This document shows positions 34,433 through 42,586 of a DNA stretch of 64,000 bases, piece after piece. How positions within the stretch are numbered: the first letter of the stretch is position 1; each line of letters begins with the position of its first letter. Source of the DNA: Microtetraspora glauca (GTDB lineage Bacteria > Actinomycetota > Actinomycetes > Streptomycetales > Streptomycetaceae); NCBI GenBank assembly GCA_000721275.1, contig JOFO01000034.1, positions 4,226 through 68,225 on the forward strand. The letters are read 5' to 3'. A program made the translations under genes and the position numbers. The notes under the pieces are model-generated. The model did not search any database, had not been told where the DNA came from, and saw nothing but the letters and a program-made list of their open reading frames with translations.

Positions 34433-36535
34433 ATGCACGCGAACAGATCCCGCATGCCCGCGACCGCGCCGAGGAAGGCCGGAAACAGCGGGGCGCCGCG
34501 CCGCGCCGGCCGCACCGCCGGGGCGCTCGCCGCCGCCGCGCTCCTCGCCTGCGTGGTGCCGTCCGCCCAGGCCGTGGCGGCCCCGGAGCCGCGGATCGAC
34601 CTCACCGTGCTGGTCGTCGACGACGGCGGCACCGCGATCGAGGCGATCACCGCCGAACTGAAGGGCTCCGGCGTCCCGTACCGCGTCCTCGACCTGAACG
34701 ACCCGAACCGGCCCGTCCTCACCCCCGCCTTCCTCAGCGAACCCTCCGACAGCGCGACCGGCCGCCCCCGCGCCCGGTACCAGGGCGTCGTCCTGCCGCA
34801 CGAGACGGCCTTCGGCCCCGACTCCGCCGAGCACGCCGCGCTCCAGGCGTACGAGCGCGCCTTCGGCATCCCGCAGGTCGACGCCTACACCTGGTCCCAC
34901 CCCGGCGTCGGCCTCGACTACACCAGCGACGGCGGCTGGTCCGGCGTCCTCGACGGGGTCACCGCCGGCGTCACCCCGGCCGGCGCCGCCGGCCCCTTCG
35001 GCTACCTCGCCGGCAGCCTGACCTTCGAGGACAACGACCCGGCGGTCTCCGAGAGCTACGGCTACGCGGGCCGCCCCCGGGCCGGCTACACCAGCTACGT
35101 CGACATCCCCGTCGACGGGGCGGGCGGCGGCCGGGCCAGCCTGGTCGGCGAGTACGCCGCCGACGGGCGCCGCGAACTCGTCGTCACCTTCGCCTACAAC
35201 CAGCACCAGCGGCAGTTCCGCGCCCTCTCCCGCGGCATCGTCGAATGGCTCACCCAGGGCGTCCACCTCGGCCGCTCCCGCAACTACCTCTCCGTCCACG
35301 TCGACGACGTCTTCGCGCCCGACGCCCGCTGGGACACCGTCCGCGACTGCACCCCCGGCGACCTCGACTGCGCCGGCGGCGACCCGGAGGCGGTGAACCC
35401 CATCCGGATGACCGCCGCCGACGCCACGTACGCCGCCGCCTGGCAGAAGGCGTCCGGCTTCACCCTCGACATGGTCTACAACGGCGGCCAGGGCGAGCAG
35501 TGGAAGGCCGCGCACGGCGGCAGCGACCCGCTCGCCGCCCGGCTGATCGCCGACCGCGCCCAGTACCGCTGGATCAACCACACCTACACCCACCCCTACC
35601 TCGGCTGCGTCCAGGACAACACCACCGTGCCCTGGCGGTGCGCCACCGACGCCTCCGGCAACACCCTCTGGGTCGGCCGCGCGGAACTCTCCGCCCAGAT
35701 CCGCAACAACCTCGACTGGGCCGCCCGCAAGGGCATCTCCGTCGACCGCTCCGAACTCGTCACCGGCGAGCACTCCGGCCTCAGAACCCTGCCCCAGCAG
35801 CCCGCCGACAACCCCCACCTCGCCGGCGCCCTCGCCGACAACGGCGTGAAGTGGACGGCCAGCGACAACTCCCGCGAGCCCCGCCAGCGGGCCGTCGGCG
35901 CCGCGAAGACCGTGCCCCGGCACCCGATGAACGTCTACTACAACGTCGGCACCGCCGCCGAGATGACCGACGAGTACAACTGGATCTACACCTCCCGCGC
36001 CGACGGCGGCAGCGGCGTCTGCGAGTCGAACCCCGCCTCGACCTGCCTGCCCGCCCCGCTCGACCCGGCCACCGGCTTCGCGGAGCACATCGTCCCGCAG
36101 GAGGCCCGCACCGCCCTCGGTCACGTCGTCGCCAACGACCCGCGCCCGCACTACGTCCACCAGTCGAACCTGGCGGAGGAGCGGCTGCTCTACCCCGTCC
36201 TCGACCGGATCCTCGCCGACTACCGGGCGCTCTTCGCCGCCGACACCCCGCTGGTGAACCCCAGTCAGAAGGAGGTCGGCGTCGAGCTGACCCGCCGCGA
36301 CGCCTGGGACGCCGCCCTCGCCGCCGGCCGGGTCACCGCGTACCGCGTCGGCACCACCGTCACCGTCAAGGCGCCCGCCGGCGTGCAGATCCCCGTCACC
36401 GTCCCCGAGGGCACCCGCAAGCGCCTCGTCCTCGGCAGCACCGCCTTCGGCACCCCGTACGCCGGCAGCCGCTCCGCCTGGACCGCGCCCGAACCGCTCC
36501 AGACCGCCGTCACGCTCCAGCTCCCGACCGCCTGA
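34433..36535 (+). CDS. secreted Agd3-like polysaccharide deacetylase (CE18-like)
   Basis: 700 residues. Residues 1-48 form a signal peptide with an Arg-rich start and the core GALAAAALLACVVPSAQAVA. The central fold has the Asp-Asp motif NYLSVHVDDVFAPD (D291, D292) and the metal His pair HTYTH (H383, H387), which match the NodB-like active site of the fungal galactosaminogalactan deacetylase Agd3 (family CE18). It should remove acetyl groups from GalNAc residues outside the cell, making the polymer cationic. A beta-rich C-terminal region follows. ATG at 34433 is preceded by AGGGGGGA. First gene of a five-gene operon; the next gene starts 26 bases later. Confidence 0.85.
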   Translation: MHANRSRMPATAPRKAGNSGAPRRAGRTAGALAAAALLACVVPSAQAVAAPEPRIDLTVLVVDDGGTAIEAITAELKGSGVPYRVLDLNDPNRPVLTPAFLSEPSDSATGRPRARYQGVVLPHETAFGPDSAEHAALQAYERAFGIPQVDAYTWSHPGVGLDYTSDGGWSGVLDGVTAGVTPAGAAGPFGYLAGSLTFEDNDPAVSESYGYAGRPRAGYTSYVDIPVDGAGGGRASLVGEYAADGRRELVVTFAYNQHQRQFRALSRGIVEWLTQGVHLGRSRNYLSVHVDDVFAPDARWDTVRDCTPGDLDCAGGDPEAVNPIRMTAADATYAAAWQKASGFTLDMVYNGGQGEQWKAAHGGSDPLAARLIADRAQYRWINHTYTHPYLGCVQDNTTVPWRCATDASGNTLWVGRAELSAQIRNNLDWAARKGISVDRSELVTGEHSGLRTLPQQPADNPHLAGALADNGVKWTASDNSREPRQRAVGAAKTVPRHPMNVYYNVGTAAEMTDEYNWIYTSRADGGSGVCESNPASTCLPAPLDPATGFAEHIVPQEARTALGHVVANDPRPHYVHQSNLAEERLLYPVLDRILADYRALFAADTPLVNPSQKEVGVELTRRDAWDAALAAGRVTAYRVGTTVTVKAPAGVQIPVTVPEGTRKRLVLGSTAFGTPYAGSRSAWTAPEPLQTAVTLQLPTA

Positions 36536-36561
36536 CCAGCACGCTCTGGGGGGACACGCAC

Positions 36562-38094
36562 ATGCCGAGCAGTGGCCGTCACGTCACCATGCTCACCGAG
36601 GGGACCTATCCGCACGTCCACGGCGGCGTCAGCACCTGGTGCGACCAGCTCGTCCGGGGCATGCCCGAGGTCACCTTCGAGATTCTCGCCCTCACCGGCA
36701 GCGGGCGCGAACCCGTCACCTGGGAGCTGCCGCCCAACGTCACCCGGCACACCGCGTTCCCGCTCTGGGGCCACCCCCGGGGGCCGGCCGCGCCCCGCGC
36801 GCGCCGGCCCCCGCGCGGGCGCGACCGCCGCCGCTTCCTCGCCGCGTACGAGCGCTTCCTGCTCGCGCTCCTCGACCCGGACGCCGGCCACGACCTCGCC
36901 GGCGGCCTCTACGAACTGGCCGCGCTCGCCCGCGACGGCCGGCTCACCCCGGCCCTCCGCTCCGAGCAGGCCCTGCGCACCCTCATGTGGATCTGGACCA
37001 TGCCCCATCTGCCCACCCGGGCCGCCGGACCCACCGTCCACGACGCCCTCACCGCCACCGACCTGCTGGAACACGCCCTGCGGCCGCTCGGCGCCCGGAT
37101 AGCCGACGGCAGCGTGGCGCACGCCGTCTCCAGCGGCCTCGCCACCCTGCCCGCGCTCGCCGCGCAGCACTTCGAAGGGGCGCCCTTCCTGCTCACCGAA
37201 CACGGCATCTACCTCCGCGAGCGCTACCTCGGCTACCGCACCGAGACCCAGCGCTGGCCCGTGAAGGCCCTCATGCTCGGCTTCTATCGCGAGCTCACCT
37301 CCCTCGGCTACCGCCAGGCCGACCTCATCACCCCGTGCAACCAGTACAACCGGCGCTGGGAGGAGCGCGGCGGCGCCCCCGCCGACCGCATCCGCACCGT
37401 CTACAACGGCGTCGACCCCGCCCTCTTCCCCGAGGCCGGACCCGAACCCGAGACCCCGACGCTCAGCTGGTGCGGCCGGGTCGACCCCATCAAGGACCTG
37501 GAGACCCTGATCCGGGCGTACGCCATCTCCCGCGCCGAACTCCCCGAGCTGCGGCTCCGGCTCTTCGGCCCGGTCCCGGCCGGGAACGAGGACTACCGCA
37601 CCCGCCTGGAGAAGCTCGCCGCCGAACTCGGCGTCACCGACGGCGTCTCCTTCGAGGGCCGGGTCTCCGACGTGCCGTCCGCCTACGCCGCCGGCAGCGT
37701 GGTGATGCTCTCCTCCATCAGCGAGGGCTTCCCCTTCTCCCTCATCGAGGCCATGTCCTGCGGCCGGGCCACCGTCTCCACCGACGTCGGAGGGGTACGG
37801 GAGGCGGTCGGCGACACCGGCATCGTCGTCCCGCCCCGCGAACCGGCCGTCATGGCCGCCGCCGTCTCCGCCCTGCTGCGCGACGGCGCCCGCCGCGCCG
37901 AACTCGGCCGGCGGGCCCGGCAGCGGGTCATCGACGAGTTCACCCTCCACCGCTCGGTCGACGGCTTCCGCCGCATCTACCGCGAACTCGCCGCGCCCCG
38001 CACCGCTCCGCCCGCCCCGGCGCCGCCGCTGCGCGTCAGCATCCCGTCCCCGCGCCGTTCCGCGCCCCGCGTCCCGGAAGGCACCCCGGCATGA
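36562..38094 (+). CDS. PelF-like GT4 glycosyltransferase
   Basis: 510 residues, cytosolic. The N-terminal signature MLTEGTYPHVHGGVSTWCDQLVRGM is very close to that of PelF, the GT4 enzyme thought to polymerise the Pel sugar chain. The donor-binding half contains LSWCGRVDPIKDLETLIRAYA, VSFEGRVSDVPSAYA and the E-x7-E motif in SEGFPFSLIEAMSCG. A Pro/Arg-rich tail follows. The ATG at 36562 has GGGGGG eight bases upstream. It overlaps the next gene by four bases (ATGA). In Pel and fungal GAG systems the donor is UDP-GalNAc or UDP-Gal; the donor here is inferred. Confidence 0.9.
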   Translation: MPSSGRHVTMLTEGTYPHVHGGVSTWCDQLVRGMPEVTFEILALTGSGREPVTWELPPNVTRHTAFPLWGHPRGPAAPRARRPPRGRDRRRFLAAYERFLLALLDPDAGHDLAGGLYELAALARDGRLTPALRSEQALRTLMWIWTMPHLPTRAAGPTVHDALTATDLLEHALRPLGARIADGSVAHAVSSGLATLPALAAQHFEGAPFLLTEHGIYLRERYLGYRTETQRWPVKALMLGFYRELTSLGYRQADLITPCNQYNRRWEERGGAPADRIRTVYNGVDPALFPEAGPEPETPTLSWCGRVDPIKDLETLIRAYAISRAELPELRLRLFGPVPAGNEDYRTRLEKLAAELGVTDGVSFEGRVSDVPSAYAAGSVVMLSSISEGFPFSLIEAMSCGRATVSTDVGGVREAVGDTGIVVPPREPAVMAAAVSALLRDGARRAELGRRARQRVIDEFTLHRSVDGFRRIYRELAAPRTAPPAPAPPLRVSIPSPRRSAPRVPEGTPA

Positions 38095-39530
38095 GCGGCT
38101 CCCTCTGGCTGAAGCCCCCGACCACCACCCCGCCGCCCCTGCCGGCCGTCCCCGGCCCGCGCACACCCGACCCCGGCGCCGGGTGGGCGGCGGCCGGCGT
38201 CGCCGCCGACCCCCTCGACGAACTCGCCCTGCGCCTCGACGAGTTCGCCGCCGCGGCCGTCCACCCCGACGAGATAGCCGCCCTGCTCGAATCCGACGGC
38301 ATGACCGACGACCACATCCGCCTCACCTACGGGCGGAACGATTCCTTCGCGCTCGCCGAAGACCTGTACGCGCGCGTCCGCGGGCGCCGGCCGGCCCCGC
38401 CCCCCACCGCCCCCGCCGCCCCCGGCCCGGCCGAACGCCTCGGCGGCTGCCTGCTGCGCGGCCTCGTCTTCGCCCTCCCCGGCCTCGCCTACGTCCTCGC
38501 CGGACCCCTGCTCGCCGGACCCCCGGGGCGGTACGGGCTCCCCGCCGGCACCGTCCCGCTGCTCGCCGGCGCCGTCACCGGCTGGGTCTGGAACCAGGCC
38601 CTCTCCCACCGCGCCCACACCTGGCTCGGTCTCGGCGACCGGCCCGCCGCCGCCCGCGCCCTGCTCACCGGCGCCCCGGCCGGCGCGCTCGCCGGCACCG
38701 CCGTCGCCCTCCTCACCGCCCGCGACGGCGAACTCCCCGCCGCCGTCTTCGCCGCCGGGCAGTCCCTCTACCTGGCCGCCGCCACCGTCCTCCTCGTCCT
38801 CGGCCGCGAACGGGCCCTGCTCCTCGCCCTGCTGCCGCTGCTCGGCGCCCTCCCCGCCCTCCGCTGGGACCTGCCCGACCCGCTGCGCGCCGCCCTGCCC
38901 GCCCTCTCCCTCGCCGCCGCCTGCCTGATCGCCGCCCGGACACTGCGCCCCGGCACCGCGCGGGGCGCCGCCGGACGGGGCGGACCGCCGCTCACGGCCT
39001 CCGTCCCGTACGGCCTCTTCGGGCTCGGCAGCGGCGTCCTGGTGCTGCACGCGGGGCTCGGCGACTCCCTCGCCGCCGGCACCGGCGCGGTCATCGCGCT
39101 CACCCTCTCCATGGGGCCCGCCGAATGGCTGCTGCACCGCTTCCGCGGCGGCAGCCTCGCCCGGCTGCGGACCCTCACCACCGCCCGCGCCTTCCGCCGC
39201 GCGGTCACCGGTACGCTCGTCCTCTGCCTCGGCGGCTACCTCACCGCGCTGCTCGCCCTCACCCTCACCGCGACCCTGCTCTGGCCCGGCACCCCCTGGC
39301 CCGGCCCGGACCGGCTGCTCGCCCTGCTGCTCATCGGCGCGGTGCTCTGGCTGGGACTGCTGCTCCAGGCGTTCGGCGAGGTCCTCGGCGCGGCGGCCGT
39401 CTGCCTGCTGGCCGCCGCCGCGCAGACCCTCGACCCGGCGGCCGGCCCGCTCGCCGCCGGGGGAGCGGCGGCCGTGCTGGCCGTCCTCAGCCACGTCCTG
39501 CTGGTCCGACCGACCGCCCACCGCCCCTGA
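38091..39530 (+). CDS. polytopic membrane protein of the exopolysaccharide operon
   Basis: 479 residues. Residues 1-115 are cytosolic, with a helical segment (DELALRLDEFAAAAVHPDEIAALLESDGMTDDHIRLTYG) and a Pro-rich link. After that come about 10 to 12 hydrophobic helices, for example FALPGLAYVLAGPLLAG, ALPALSLAAACLIAARTL and LLALLLIGAVLWLGLLLQAFG. In Pel the equivalent place is held by the 12-helix transporter PelG, so I infer an export role, without a recognised PelG sequence. ATG 38091 overlaps the GT4 stop (ATGA), so translation is coupled. Confidence 0.8.
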   Translation: MSGSLWLKPPTTTPPPLPAVPGPRTPDPGAGWAAAGVAADPLDELALRLDEFAAAAVHPDEIAALLESDGMTDDHIRLTYGRNDSFALAEDLYARVRGRRPAPPPTAPAAPGPAERLGGCLLRGLVFALPGLAYVLAGPLLAGPPGRYGLPAGTVPLLAGAVTGWVWNQALSHRAHTWLGLGDRPAAARALLTGAPAGALAGTAVALLTARDGELPAAVFAAGQSLYLAAATVLLVLGRERALLLALLPLLGALPALRWDLPDPLRAALPALSLAAACLIAARTLRPGTARGAAGRGGPPLTASVPYGLFGLGSGVLVLHAGLGDSLAAGTGAVIALTLSMGPAEWLLHRFRGGSLARLRTLTTARAFRRAVTGTLVLCLGGYLTALLALTLTATLLWPGTPWPGPDRLLALLLIGAVLWLGLLLQAFGEVLGAAAVCLLAAAAQTLDPAAGPLAAGGAAAVLAVLSHVLLVRPTAHRP

Positions 39531-39550
39531 AGAACCGGGAAGCACCGCAC

Positions 39551-40171
39551 GTGAAACGTTCCCTCCTGGTGCCGTTCTACGAGCACCCCACCGACCGCCC
39601 CGAGGGCTGGGCGGCCCTGGTCGCGGCCGCCCCGGCGCTGCACGGCGTCGTCCTCAACCCGGCGAACGGCGCCGGCGAGGCCCCCGACCCGGCCTTCGCC
39701 GACGCCGCCGCCCGGCTGCGCGCCGCCGGGGTGCGGGTCCTCGGCTACGCGGACACCGCCTACGGCCGCCGCCCGCACGCCCGGGTCGTCGCCGACCTGC
39801 TCCGCCATCGCGACTGGTACGGCGCCGACGGCGCCTTCCTCGACCAGGTGGCGACCGGCCCGGAGGCGCTGCCGCACTACCGGCGGCTGGCCGTCGCCGC
39901 CCGCGCCGCCGGGGCCGCCACCCTCGTCCTCAACCACGGCACCCACCCCGACGAGGGGTACGCCGAACTGGCTGACCTCCTCGTCACCTTCGAGGGCCCC
40001 TGGGACACCTACCGCACCCTCGACCTGCCGGCCGCCCCGCACCACTGCCACCTGGTCTACGCGGCCCCGCCCGGCTTCCGCCCCGCGACCGAGGTGCACT
40101 GCGCGGTCCCCGGCACCGGCGCCCACCCGTGGGGCACCCTGCCGCACGACCTGCCGGAGCCCGCCCGATGA
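39551..40171 (+). CDS. spherulin-4/GH135-like protein
   Basis: 206 residues; LLVPFYEHPTDRPEGWAALV at the start, VVLNPANGAGEAPDPAFADAAARLRAAGVRVLGYADTAYGRR, YGADGAFLDQVATGP and VLNHGTHPDEGYAELADLLVTFEGPW match the spherulation-specific family 4, whose fungal member Sph3 is an endo-alpha-1,4-N-acetylgalactosaminidase needed for GAG production. No signal peptide is visible, unlike the secreted fungal protein. The Asp-Glu pair expected in DGxFxDE reads D-Q here. GTG 39551 follows 20 bases after the membrane gene, and the stop overlaps the next ATG by four bases (ATGA). Confidence 0.88.
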   Translation: MKRSLLVPFYEHPTDRPEGWAALVAAAPALHGVVLNPANGAGEAPDPAFADAAARLRAAGVRVLGYADTAYGRRPHARVVADLLRHRDWYGADGAFLDQVATGPEALPHYRRLAVAARAAGAATLVLNHGTHPDEGYAELADLLVTFEGPWDTYRTLDLPAAPHHCHLVYAAPPGFRPATEVHCAVPGTGAHPWGTLPHDLPEPAR

Positions 40172-40962
40172 GACGGCGGACACCAGTCCTCCTCCTCGCC
40201 GGGCTGCTGCTCCTGCTCACGGCCTGCACCGGCGGCCCGGCCCAGGACCCGGAGCCCGGTCCCGGCCGCTGGCGGCCGGCGGTGGGCCTGGCGTGGCAGT
40301 GGCAGCTCAGCGGGCGGCTCGACCCGACGGTCGACGTGCCCGTGTACGACATCGACGGCTTCGACCACCCGGCCGCCACCGTCGCCGACCTGCACCGGCG
40401 CGGCCGGAAGGTGATCTGCTACCTGTCGACGGGCGCTTGGGAGGACTTCCGTCCCGACGCCGGCCGCTTCCCGGCGTCCGTCCTCGGGAAGGGCAACGGC
40501 TGGGACGGCGAGCGCTGGCTCGACATCCGCCGCACCGACGTCCTGGAACCGCTGATGGCCGCGCGGATCGACATGTGTGCGGAGAAGGGCTTCGACGCGG
40601 TGGAGCCCGACAACATGGACGGCTACCGCAACCGCACCGGCTTCCCCCTCACCGCCGCCGACCAGCTCCGCTACAACCGGCTGATCGCCCGCCTCGCCCA
40701 CGACCGCGGTCTCGCCGTCGGCCTCAAGAACGACCTCGACCAGATTCCGCAGCTCGTCGGCGACTTCGACTTCGCGGTCAACGAGCAGTGCGCCCAGTAC
40801 GACGAGTGCCACCTGCTGGACCCGTTCGTCGCCGCCGGCAAGCCCGTCTTCCACGCCGAGTACGAGGTGCCCACGGCCGCGTTCTGCCCCGCGGCCCGCG
40901 AGCGGGGCCTCAGCTCGATGCGCAAGCGGTACGCGCTCGACGCCTGGCGCCAGGGCTGCTGA
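40168..40962 (+). CDS. GH114 endo-alpha-1,4-polygalactosaminidase, lipoprotein
   Basis: 264 residues. A lipoprotein signal ends LLLLTACTGG (lipobox L-T-A-C, lipid on the Cys). The mature domain has VYDIDGFDH, KVICYLSTGAWEDFRPD, GFDAVEPDNMDGY (Glu146 a likely catalytic residue) and GLKNDLDQIPQLVGDFDFAVNEQC, which define the family that includes fungal Ega3 and Pseudomonas PelA hydrolase domain relatives. It would cut deacetylated galactosaminan outside the cell. The ATG at 40168 overlaps the upstream stop by four bases. Last gene of the operon; cobS is convergent. Confidence 0.9.
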   Translation: MRRRTPVLLLAGLLLLLTACTGGPAQDPEPGPGRWRPAVGLAWQWQLSGRLDPTVDVPVYDIDGFDHPAATVADLHRRGRKVICYLSTGAWEDFRPDAGRFPASVLGKGNGWDGERWLDIRRTDVLEPLMAARIDMCAEKGFDAVEPDNMDGYRNRTGFPLTAADQLRYNRLIARLAHDRGLAVGLKNDLDQIPQLVGDFDFAVNEQCAQYDECHLLDPFVAAGKPVFHAEYEVPTAAFCPAARERGLSSMRKRYALDAWRQGC

Positions 40963-40969
40963 GCGGCCG

Positions 40970-41734
40970 TCAGCCCAGCGTCAGCGCCGCCAGCGTCACC
41001 GTCACCGCCGTCTCCTCGACCGCGCCGAAGACGTCGCCGGTCACCCCGCCGAAGCGGCGGACGCAGCGGCGCAGCAGCAGGGCGGCGGCGGCCAGTCCCG
41101 CGCCGGACGCGAGGACGGCGCGGACCGCGTCGGCGGGGGAGAGCAGCAGGCCCGCGCCGGCCGCCGCGGCGAGGACGGCGGCGGTGGCGAGCGCGGCGGC
41201 GCGGACCGGCACGGTGGCGGCCACGACCGCGCCCAGGCCCTCGGGCCGGGCGGCCGGGACGCCGTGCCGGGAGGCGTGGGTGAGGGCGAGGCGGGCGACG
41301 ACGGCGGCCAGCACGACGCAGAGGGCCCCGCGCGCCCAGCCCTCCCCGTACAGCTGGTACACGGCCGCGACCTGCGCGAGCAGGGCGAGGACCAGGGTGA
41401 CGACGCCGAACGGGCCGATGTCGGACCGCTTCATGATCCGCAGGGCCTCGTCGGCCGGCTTGGCGCTGCCGAGGCCGTCGGCGGTGTCGGCGAGGCCGTC
41501 GAGGTGGAGGCCGCGGGTGAGCACGGCGGGTACGGCGACGGTGGCGACGGCGGCGAGCAGCGGCCCGGAGCCGAGCGGCAGGAGCAGCCCGCCGGCCGCG
41601 GCGGCGACGAGACCGACGGCGAGACCGGCGGCCGGGGCGCACAGCATGCCGGCCCGCGCCGCGTCCCGGTCCCAGCGGGTGACGCGGGCGGGGAACACGG
41701 TGAGGGTGCCGAAGGCGAAACGCAGGCCGTCCAT
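40970..41734 (-). CDS. cobS: adenosylcobinamide-GDP ribazoletransferase
   Basis: Joins adenosylcobinamide-GDP with alpha-ribazole, the last step of cobalamin synthesis, in the membrane. 254 residues, about 6 to 7 hydrophobic helices. [33 protein letters not shown] (metal-binding Asp residues), RIMKRSDIGPFGVV and the GGVTGDVFGA segment are all present. ATG 41734 (MDGLRFAFGTLTVFP). It ends 7 bases from the GH114 stop. cobT and cobU lie 3.4 to 6.5 kb away, separated by unrelated membrane genes, so the cob genes are not one operon. Confidence 0.97.
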   Translation of the reverse strand: MDGLRFAFGTLTVFPARVTRWDRDAARAGMLCAPAAGLAVGLVAAAAGGLLLPLGSGPLLAAVATVAVPAVLTRGLHLDGLADTADGLGSAKPADEALRIMKRSDIGPFGVVTLVLALLAQVAAVYQLYGEGWARGALCVVLAAVVARLALTHASRHGVPAARPEGLGAVVAATVPVRAAALATAAVLAAAAGAGLLLSPADAVRAVLASGAGLAAAALLLRRCVRRFGGVTGDVFGAVEETAVTVTLAALTLG

Positions 41735-41821
41735 CCGGGCAGGGTAGTCGCCGGGACCGGACGGTAGATTGCCGGTATCCGTACGTATCCGTACCTCTCG
41801 GGCATAGCGGAACGGGGTGGC

Positions 41822-42586
41822 ATGGGTCACTGGTTCTCCCGCAACATCCTGGAGCCGGGGAAGCTCCCCCTGCTCCTGGCGCTGACCTCGTTCGTGCTCA
41901 CCTTCCTGCTCACGCGCACGGTCACCCGGCTCATCCGGGCCGGGAAGGGCCCGTTCCGGAACGTCTCCTCCGGCGGGCTGCACATCCACCACGTCGTGCC
42001 CGGGGTGGTCCTCTCCGTGCTCGGCGGCTTCGGCGCGGTCGCCAGCGGACGGCACGGCTTCGGCGCCGCCGCCTTCGCCGTCGTCTTCGGGATCGGCGCC
42101 GGCCTCGTCCTGGACGAGTTCGCGCTCATCCTCCACCTGGACGACGTGTACTGGTCGGAGGAGGGCCGCAAGAGCGTCGAGGCCGTCGTCCTCACCGCGG
42201 CGCTCGTGCTGCTGCCGCTCAGCGGCTTCTCGCCGCTCGGCGTGGACGACGTCACGGAGGAGGAGCGGCAGGACCGGGTGGGCTTCCTCCTCACCCTGCT
42301 GCTGAACTTCCTCCTCGTCCTGGTCGCCCTGGTCAAGGGCAAGCTGCGGATGGCGCTGATCGGGGTCTTCGTGCCGTTCGTCGCGATCGTCGGCGCCGTC
42401 CGGCTGGCCCGCCCCGGCTCCTGGTGGTGGCGGCGCCTCTACGGCCGCCGCCACCGCGCCCGCGCGCGCGGCACGGTTCGCGCCTACCGGCACGACAAGC
42501 GGTGGACCCGGGTGCGGCGGCGGGTTCAGGACCTGATCGGCGGCTTCCAGGAGCGGGTCCCGGGCCGCGGCTCCACCCCGTCCTGA
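41822..42586 (+). CDS. conserved multi-pass membrane protein
   Basis: 254 residues with about five or six hydrophobic helices (LPLLLALTSFVLTFLLTRTV, VVPGVVLSVLGGFGAVASG, AVVLTAALVLLPLSGFSP, GFLLTLLLNFLLVLVALV). Between the first two helices lies GGLHIHHVVPG, whose clustered histidines may bind a metal. A long basic tail (RRLYGRRHRARARGTVRAYRH...) is cytosolic. Family not recognised, function unknown. Its last 61 bases overlap the end of the convergent membrane gene at 42526. Confidence 0.85.
   Translation: MGHWFSRNILEPGKLPLLLALTSFVLTFLLTRTVTRLIRAGKGPFRNVSSGGLHIHHVVPGVVLSVLGGFGAVASGRHGFGAAAFAVVFGIGAGLVLDEFALILHLDDVYWSEEGRKSVEAVVLTAALVLLPLSGFSPLGVDDVTEEERQDRVGFLLTLLLNFLLVLVALVKGKLRMALIGVFVPFVAIVGAVRLARPGSWWWRRLYGRRHRARARGTVRAYRHDKRWTRVRRRVQDLIGGFQERVPGRGSTPS

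Noticed and set aside
37977..39545. Long minus-strand frame opposite the exopolysaccharide membrane protein
   Set aside because: Gly/Glu/Arg repeats with no fold, while the plus strand has clear membrane helices and coupled overlaps.
34433..40962. Classical antibiotic biosynthetic cluster
   Set aside because: No PKS, NRPS, terpene or RiPP gene lies here; the content is a polysaccharide set.
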